From a virus: a DNA stretch of 33,169 bases. The notes below the pieces were generated by a model. The model searched no databases, was not told where the DNA came from, and saw only the letters and a program-made list of their open reading frames with translations. The stretch covers positions 1-33,169 of the IMG/VR virus record IMGVR_UViG_3300009155_002377; one strand, 5' to 3'. How positions within the stretch are numbered: position 1 is the stretch's first letter; the number at the start of each line of letters is the position of its first letter. Made by a program: the position numbers and the translations under genes. Positions 29,479 through 33,169 of this stretch are shown here, piece by piece.

Positions 29479-29651
29479 GCATGTTGAAAGAAGTAGCATA
29501 CGATATCGAGCAACTGTATATCGAAGGTGAGCATCCTACATCTATCGCTCGCAACTTGGGCATTCCATTGAGCTTGGTATACGATTGGCTCCAAGACACA
29601 CATGTCGACGAGGGCGATGAATACAGCCCACACGGGACTATAAATAGTTGA
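29475..29651 (+). CDS. Small helix-turn-helix protein
   Basis: 58 aa. MLKEVAYDIEQLYIEGEHPTSIARNLGIPLSLVYDWLQD is a Homeodomain-like/resolvase-type helix-turn-helix. It is likely a DNA-binding regulator or adaptor. ATGA overlap with the previous gene. A TATAAATA octamer lies in its last codons. Confidence 0.75.
   Translation: MSMLKEVAYDIEQLYIEGEHPTSIARNLGIPLSLVYDWLQDTHVDEGDEYSPHGTINS
29639..29646 (+). promoter_or_regulatory. Late-promoter-like TATAAATA before gene at 29653
   Basis: A perfect TATAAATA lies 6 nt before the ATG at 29653. It lies inside the end of an early-type gene, so it may be a second, late promoter for 29653 or chance. Confidence 0.4.
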
Positions 29652-29652
29652 T

Positions 29653-29979
29653 ATGAGCAAACTGGAATATCTAGCACGTCCGTTAGTGGCATTTGATCCT
29701 AGCAATAAGGATCACCGTAGATATTATGCAGAGTTTCTAGAATACGGCGGATGGGGCATGAGCCCTGTCCGTTTTATCTGCCCAGAGGATCATGGTATGG
29801 ATCTACCTACTATGATCCAGCATAGCTTGATCCGCTACTACGTTGAGCGAGAGTTCGGGGGTGGCAAACTGGCACGAGCACGTTCCGACGTCATGAAGGA
29901 AACAGCAGACGCGATGTATAAGGAAGCGGGCAGGCTACGCAAAGAAGCTTCAGCTCTACTAAAACCCAGACGTTCGTAG
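29653..29979 (+). CDS. Conserved T4-like phage hypothetical protein
   Basis: 108 aa. MSKLEYLARPLVAFDPSNKDHRRYYAEFLEYGGWGMSPVRFICPEDHGMDLPTMIQHSLIRYYVEREF resembles a small protein conserved in T4-like marine phages, here with a longer basic C-terminal helix (GRLRKEASALLKPRRS). The function is unknown. It starts one base after the previous stop; its 3' end forms a terminator. Confidence 0.8.
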   Translation: MSKLEYLARPLVAFDPSNKDHRRYYAEFLEYGGWGMSPVRFICPEDHGMDLPTMIQHSLIRYYVEREFGGGKLARARSDVMKETADAMYKEAGRLRKEASALLKPRRS

Positions 29980-29987
29980 GGTCTTTT
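29964..29987 (+). terminator. Terminator overlapping a stop codon
   Basis: ACCC-AG-ACG/CGT-A-GGGT then CTTTT. The stem includes the TAG stop of the upstream gene. It shares CGTAGGGTCTTTT with the terminator at 32492. Confidence 0.6.
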
Positions 29988-29996
29988 CCAAACCGA

Positions 29997-30025
29997 TTGA
30001 CAACTTGACATTTTGGTGCTATACT
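29997..30025 (+). promoter_or_regulatory. sigma70-like early promoter
   Basis: TTGACA (29997-30002), 17 bp ending TTTGGTGC, TATACT (30020-30025). Confidence 0.85.
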
Positions 30026-30051
30026 ATGGGTATAGACAATAAGGAATGTTC

Positions 30052-30288
30052 ATGCCGAAATTCAAATTCGAACTATACCGAAGAAGCATCACGTGTGAAA
30101 CCTATTGGGTCGAAGCTGACACCGAAGAAGAAGCCATAGAGAAAGCCGGCAACTGCGAAGCTGAGGGCCCGGATCTAGAGTTCCTCGATTGGTACGATGA
30201 CAACTACGTGGTGGAAAGCAAGGAATGTATTGACCCTTTATACGTCATGGTTAAAGACTACAAATCGGTTGACAGTTTGGATGTTTGA
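30052..30288 (+). CDS. Small acidic hypothetical protein
   Basis: 78 aa from the ATG at 30052; the ATG at 30046 abuts AAGGA too closely. MPKFKFELYRRSITCETYWVEADTEEEAIEKAGNCEAEGPDLEFLDW resembles the small 'xxYWVEADTEEEAIEKA' beta-alpha fold common in phage proteins. The next promoter overlaps its 3' end. Confidence 0.75.
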   Translation: MPKFKFELYRRSITCETYWVEADTEEEAIEKAGNCEAEGPDLEFLDWYDDNYVVESKECIDPLYVMVKDYKSVDSLDV

Positions 30289-30297
30289 TGTTATACT
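30269..30297 (+). promoter_or_regulatory. sigma70-like early promoter
   Basis: TTGACA (30269-30274), 17 bp ending TTTGATGT, TATACT (30292-30297); the -35 and spacer lie within the coding end of the gene before it. Confidence 0.87.
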
Positions 30298-30326
30298 ATA
30301 GGTATAGTGAATAGTTAGGAGCGAAG

Positions 30327-30575
30327 ATGATTGAAGAACAAGAAAGAGTTTTAAAGATCCTTAAGGGATGGCAGTGGGACCGTAAGCAACACGGTTGCCT
30401 GTTTGATCGTGGCAGTGCCGATTCATACTACGGTCGATCACGTGATCCGCACTATGGTGGTGTGGGTGGCAACAGTGGTGCCCGTGTTGAGTCGCTGACT
30501 GCTGAAGAAGTAGCAGAGTATCAAGCAGGATACACCTACAACGAACTCTACGGCGATCGTAAGGATTACTCCTGA
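30327..30575 (+). CDS. Conserved small phage protein
   Basis: 82 aa after GGAGCGAAG. DRGSADSYYGRSRDPHYGG...LTAEEVAEYQAGYTYNELYGDRKDY is a conserved pattern seen in short proteins of T4-like marine phages: a Tyr/Arg-rich loop then a helix. The function is unknown. Its stop overlaps the SWIM gene start (TGATG). Confidence 0.8.
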   Translation: MIEEQERVLKILKGWQWDRKQHGCLFDRGSADSYYGRSRDPHYGGVGGNSGARVESLTAEEVAEYQAGYTYNELYGDRKDYS

Positions 30576-30892
30576 TGGAAGCGTTGAGAGAAACCACTGG
30601 GGGACAGTTTCACCCTCATGTCTATCTCCTAGATGGGACAACACTGGTAGCCTACATTAAGGCTGGCACACGGAGTCCCATCTACTTCAAGAAGGGAATC
30701 AAAGGCTTCGACAAGCGAGGCAGACAGTTTGAAGCAGTTAAACCAAATCCATTTAAAGAAAGTAAATCAAATGCAATCACAATCACTGGTTCTAAGGGTC
30801 AAGTCTACACAGTCGACCCAGACGCAAAAACCTGCTCTTGCCCAGGATACACTTATCGAGGTACCTGCAAACACTTGGCAGAACATGGTTGA
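30575..30892 (+). CDS. SWIM zinc-finger protein
   Basis: 105 aa. The C-terminal SWIM domain VYTVDPDAKTCSCPGYTYRGTCKHLAEH has the ligands C87, C89, C98 and H100 (CxCx8CxH). SWIM domains bind DNA or proteins. The N-terminal 60 residues are a separate beta-rich region. It is coupled by TGATG to the previous gene. Confidence 0.85.
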   Translation: MEALRETTGGQFHPHVYLLDGTTLVAYIKAGTRSPIYFKKGIKGFDKRGRQFEAVKPNPFKESKSNAITITGSKGQVYTVDPDAKTCSCPGYTYRGTCKHLAEHG

Positions 30893-30917
30893 CTTTTTGT
30901 CCAAATGACTGTATAAT
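30889..30917 (+). promoter_or_regulatory. sigma70-like early promoter
   Basis: TTGACT (30889-30894), 17 bp ending AATGACTG, TATAAT (30912-30917); the -35 overlaps the SWIM gene stop. Confidence 0.83.
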
Positions 30918-30947
30918 AAACATATTAACAACACATAGGAGCGAACT

Positions 30948-31577
30948 ATGCCAAATTGGTGCAACAACAACTTAACACTGCAACACGAAGACCCTGCAAT
31001 GATCAAGCGAGCCGCTGAGGCCCTTGAGCGTGGAGAGTTCCTGAGTGAGTTTATTCCAGTGCCGAAGGATCTGCAGATAGTCGCGGGATCCGTTGGTGAT
31101 CCTGTTGAGCAGGCAGAACTCGAGCGTAAGACTGCTGAGAATGTAGAGAAATACGGTTATGGCAACTGGTATGACTATCAGGTCAACGAGTGGGGCACCA
31201 AGTGGGATGTGGGTGCTGATAGCACAACTGATGTGCATCCGGATGGCAAGATGCTACACACCTACTTCGACTCAGCATGGAGCCCTCCGATCGCGGCCTA
31301 CGAGAAGTTGACTGCAATGGGCTTTACTGTAGGCGCAATGTATTACGAACCCGGCATGGCCTACTGCGGTGTTTGGGAAGAAGGCAATGATGAATACTAC
31401 AACCTAGAGGGTATGAATTCATCGCAGGTAGAACAGGACTTGCCCGTAGAACTTGACGAGGCTTTTGGTATCTCAGAATGCATGGCTGAATACGAGGCTG
31501 AGCAAGAAGAAGAGCTCACTGAGTGGATCAAAGATGGCGTTGAGCAGAACAAGAAGTTGGGTTTGGTTTCAGAATGA
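30948..31577 (+). CDS. Api92-like (DUF1281-type) protein
   Basis: 209 aa starting MPNWCNNNLTLQHEDPAMIKRAAEALERGEFLSEFIPVPKDLQ, the characteristic head of Api92/YubB-like ferredoxin-fold proteins. KWDVGADSTT... and FDSAWSPPIAAYEKLTAMG are the matching core motifs. These proteins are widespread on phages and plasmids with no settled function. The C-terminus (EAEQEEELTEWIKDGVEQNKKLG) is acidic and helical. AGGAGCGAACT precedes the ATG. Confidence 0.87.
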   Translation: MPNWCNNNLTLQHEDPAMIKRAAEALERGEFLSEFIPVPKDLQIVAGSVGDPVEQAELERKTAENVEKYGYGNWYDYQVNEWGTKWDVGADSTTDVHPDGKMLHTYFDSAWSPPIAAYEKLTAMGFTVGAMYYEPGMAYCGVWEEGNDEYYNLEGMNSSQVEQDLPVELDEAFGISECMAEYEAEQEEELTEWIKDGVEQNKKLGLVSE

Positions 31578-31885
31578 GGCAGACTCTAAAGAAGCTGGAT
31601 CGTAGGTTCAATGGCTGGGGCCATTGGACCCACAGAACGGATCCCGAAGGGTTCAAGACGGCCACAGACTGGCAAATGAACTTCTTAGAGTATCGCAACT
31701 GGATGTGGGCTAACTACGGTCCGGGCTGTAGAGAATCAGAAGCAACTGCGTTTGTGGCTCTAGGTCGTGAAGTGCCGATTTGGGGTTGGGATGAGTATGG
31801 TTCGATCTATGCCCGTGATGTAGCAATGACCACACTGCTGTTGGCAAAGGATCGGTTTACCAAGAGGTATGTTAACAATGACTAG
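31574..31885 (+). CDS. Hypothetical early protein
   Basis: 103 aa, MRQTLKKLDRRFNGWGHWTHRTDPEGFKTATDWQMNFLEYRNWMWANYGPG..., rich in Trp and Arg. No family was recognised. ATGA overlap with the Api92-like gene. Confidence 0.75.
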   Translation: MRQTLKKLDRRFNGWGHWTHRTDPEGFKTATDWQMNFLEYRNWMWANYGPGCRESEATAFVALGREVPIWGWDEYGSIYARDVAMTTLLLAKDRFTKRYVNND

Positions 31886-32066
31886 AGAATATGTATACAC
31901 GTTTAGGGTTACCTGTGCGGGAGAGGGTACACCCAATTTGACTCGAGTCGAGGAACTGATTGACTTGAGTATGCAGGATCTGGTCTATGACGACGAGTTC
32001 ATCGTTGCCCTGGACGAGAAGGAGTCGGTAACCATTCAAGTGATACCAATGAATTTGGACAAATGA
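31878..32066 (+). CDS. Small hypothetical protein
   Basis: 62 aa from the ATG at 31878 (MTREYVYTFRVTCAGEGTPNLTRVEELIDLSMQDLVYDDEFIVAL), giving better spacing from AAGAGG than the ATG at 31869. A compact beta-alpha-beta fold is likely. It overlaps the previous gene by 8 bp. Confidence 0.65.
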   Translation: MTREYVYTFRVTCAGEGTPNLTRVEELIDLSMQDLVYDDEFIVALDEKESVTIQVIPMNLDK

Positions 32067-32070
32067 ATGG

Positions 32071-32099
32071 TTGACGATTTGGTAGTTTGATGCTACAAT
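32071..32099 (+). promoter_or_regulatory. sigma70-like early promoter
   Basis: TTGACG (32071-32076), 17 bp ending TTTGATGC, TACAAT (32094-32099). Confidence 0.8.
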
Positions 32100-32154
32100 A
32101 ATAACATGCTGCTAGTGCAGCTAACTTAAACACACACAGAAAGAGGTAACACAA

Positions 32155-32460
32155 ATGGCAACTGAAAAGAAATTTAGCGTAGCAGGCGTTAGTACACTTA
32201 GCGGTAAAACTAAGATCCGTTTCGCCAACGATGCAATGCGCATCAAGATCCTGGCCAAGAACGGTCACCAGGACGTGGATCTCATTGATCTTCCACGTGA
32301 AATGACTAAGGGCGAGATTGCTCAACACCTTGTTGACGTTGATTACGCCAAAGGCCGCAAAGCTGTTGCAGACGCAATTGCTTACGTAGCCAAGAAAAAC
32401 CCCGAGGCTGCGCCCGTGGTTAAACAAGCAGCTCCAGTGAAGGCTGCTGTAACAGCCTAA
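32155..32460 (+). CDS. Conserved-looking small phage protein
   Basis: 101 aa, MATEKKFSVAGVSTLSGKTKIRFANDAMRIKILAKNGHQDVDLIDLPREMTKGEIAQHLVDVDYAKGRKAVADAIAYVAKKNPEAAPVVKQ, ending in an Ala/Val/Pro/Lys tail. It has a basic beta-alpha N-terminal domain and resembles small proteins of marine T4-like phages; the function is unknown. AAGAGG precedes the ATG. Its 3'UTR has TTCGCTCCCG and a strong terminator. Confidence 0.78.
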   Translation: MATEKKFSVAGVSTLSGKTKIRFANDAMRIKILAKNGHQDVDLIDLPREMTKGEIAQHLVDVDYAKGRKAVADAIAYVAKKNPEAAPVVKQAAPVKAAVTA

Positions 32461-32464
32461 ACGG

Positions 32465-32474
32465 TTCGCTCCCG
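32465..32474 (+). promoter_or_regulatory. TTCGCTCCCG motif in 3'UTR, second copy
   Basis: TTCG-CTCC-CGAA forms a 4-bp stem that presents CTCC in a tetraloop, the mirror image of the early Shine-Dalgarno GGAG. It is placed between the stop codon (32460) and the terminator. Confidence 0.5.
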
Positions 32475-32491
32475 AATCTAGGCTTTGAAAG

Positions 32492-32520
32492 GCCCTACAT
32501 TACGTAGGGTCTTTTTTTTT
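32492..32520 (+). terminator. Strong rho-independent terminator
   Basis: CCCTAC-ATTAC-GTAGGG then TCTTTTTTTTT (9 T). Confidence 0.92.
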
Positions 32521-32522
32521 GG

Positions 32523-32551
32523 TTGACATTTTGGACAAAGTGCGTTATAAT
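32523..32551 (+). promoter_or_regulatory. sigma70-like early promoter
   Basis: TTGACA (32523-32528), 17 bp ending AAGTGCGT, TATAAT (32546-32551). The start site near 32558 rules out the ATG at 32554. Confidence 0.88.
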
Positions 32552-32580
32552 ACATGCTTACACACACAAAAGGACACACA

Positions 32581-32832
32581 ATGTTAACACAGTGCATAGC
32601 ATACGCAAAACTAGTTTACAATAAAAAACTTAATTCCTACAAAATGCAAATTGCATTTAACGTACACAAAGAGTTAGTAGGTACTAACTATAAAATGCGT
32701 TTTCCTGTACAAAAGCAATGTAACTATGTAAGCGGAGATTTGCTTGCAGATAACATAGATGCAGAGGTGCAACGCACAATTATAACAGCACAAAAGATGT
32801 TGCGCACAAACAACATTGTAATAGTAGAGTAA
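32581..32832 (+). CDS. Small hypothetical protein, A-rich codon use
   Basis: 83 aa from the ATG at 32581 (MLTQCIAYAKLVYNKKLNSYKMQIAFNVHKELVGTNYKMRFPV), preceded by AAAAGGA. Coding sequence uses more A and less G/C at third positions than the neighbours, as does the next gene. No family was recognised. Confidence 0.7.
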   Translation: MLTQCIAYAKLVYNKKLNSYKMQIAFNVHKELVGTNYKMRFPVQKQCNYVSGDLLADNIDAEVQRTIITAQKMLRTNNIVIVE

Positions 32833-32846
32833 TTTAGTACAGTATT

Positions 32847-32880
32847 AGCACACAATTTGCCCAAAATGCAATTGTGTGCT
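32847..32880. promoter_or_regulatory. 11-bp inverted repeat around promoter spacer
   Basis: AGCACACAATT (32847-32857) and AATTGTGTGCT (32870-32880) are perfect complements, 12 bp apart; the right arm ends on the first T of the -10. A likely operator. The left arm plus TG is identical to 10461-10473. Confidence 0.6.
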
Positions 32881-32885
32881 ATAAT
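32857..32885 (+). promoter_or_regulatory. sigma70-like promoter with weak -35
   Basis: TTGCCC (32857-32862), 17 bp ending TGTGTGC, TATAAT (32880-32885). Confidence 0.7.
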
Positions 32886-32912
32886 TGTTTTTTAAGCAGT
32901 AAAAGGAGCAGT

Positions 32913-33169
32913 ATGTTGTTTAACACAAAGCAAATACGTGCATTAGCACGTAACGTAACTAGCGTAAGCGCAAGTTATACGGACAGGACAACTAAAAACA
33001 AAGCAAGCAAAAGACGTACAGTAGTATTTTGTTTTAGAGATGCACAGGCGGCGGACACGTTAGCAAACTACTTACGTGCTACTTGTGCAAACGAAGTAAC
33101 ACGCACAGGTGTTGCAAGCAACTTTGCAACATACACATTTGGCGGACAGTATGTACGTGTAAAAGCAGA
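32913..33169 (+). CDS. Hypothetical basic protein (3' end beyond window)
   Basis: At least 85 codons, open to the window edge: MLFNTKQIRALARNVTSVSASYTDRTTKNKASKRRTVVFCFRDAQAADTLANYLRATCANEV... It is strongly basic at the N-terminus and A-rich in codon use. AAAAGGAGCAGT precedes the ATG. No domain was recognised. Confidence 0.6.
   Translation, partial: MLFNTKQIRALARNVTSVSASYTDRTTKNKASKRRTVVFCFRDAQAADTLANYLRATCANEVTRTGVASNFATYTFGGQYVRVKA

Noticed and set aside
30005-30010. Second TTGACA 8 bp after the -35 at 29997
   Set aside because: Only 9 bp from the TATACT, too close to act as a -35 for it.

Overview
The window looks like part of a T4-like myovirus genome (Caudoviricetes) infecting a Gram-negative, probably aquatic proteobacterium. 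Support seen in the sequence: a very long tail-fibre-type gene with WQFGxDGxLTxP repeats, octamers resembling the T4/cyanophage late promoter (nnTAAATA), dense overlapping genes, a phage-type ATP-dependent DNA ligase, homing-type nucleases (HNH, GIY-YIG), a tRNA, and many tiny early-type genes each behind its own sigma70-like promoter. LPS-heptose genes and a lipoprotein point to a Gram-negative host. A BPSL0761-family protein and a GcrA-like zinc motif point loosely to Proteobacteria. The host assignment is inference.

Layout. 1-3484 (minus): a giant tail-fibre-like gene, cut by the window edge, and a small upstream gene. 3511-4713 (plus): a lone 5-aminolevulinate synthase (viral ALAS). 4697-9742 (minus): an overlapping operon clpP - two SGNH-hydrolase-like genes - cupin - gmhB - hldE nucleotidyltransferase - hldE kinase - hldD, which is most of an ADP-heptose pathway. 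9871-14975 (plus): HNH nuclease, ParB/Srx-like protein, two GIY-YIG-type proteins, FkbM methyltransferase, DNA ligase. 14979-19750 (minus): YqgE/AlgH, small proteins, a lipoprotein, two 2OG-Fe(II) oxygenases and three probable virion proteins. 19861-21172: poorly coding, repeat-rich region with small ORFs and four of the five copies of a GGCCCCGCTGC element. 21173-33169 (plus): accessory early region with tRNA-Ile2(CAU), a possible structured RNA, two AAA+ ATPases (one MoxR-like) with a VWA/metallopeptidase partner, GIY-YIG-like, GcrA-like, SWIM, HTH and Api92-like proteins, and many unknown small genes.

How it works together (inference). Early genes are expressed from repeated cassettes (TTGACA - 17 bp spacer ending TTTGrTGy - TATAAT - ACACTTACTAA-like leader - GGAGCGAA Shine-Dalgarno). 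Late and structural genes carry nnTAAATA octamers only 4-8 nt from their start codons. The heptose operon and its SGNH hydrolases probably remodel surface sugars. ALAS would push host tetrapyrrole synthesis. The MoxR/VWA pair is a likely chaperone module. The least explained signals are regulatory: perfect palindromes filling the spacer of two promoters, a CACACAATT element shared by three distant noncoding regions, and two 3'UTRs carrying TTCGCTCCCG, which is complementary to the GGAGCGAA Shine-Dalgarno used across the early genes.
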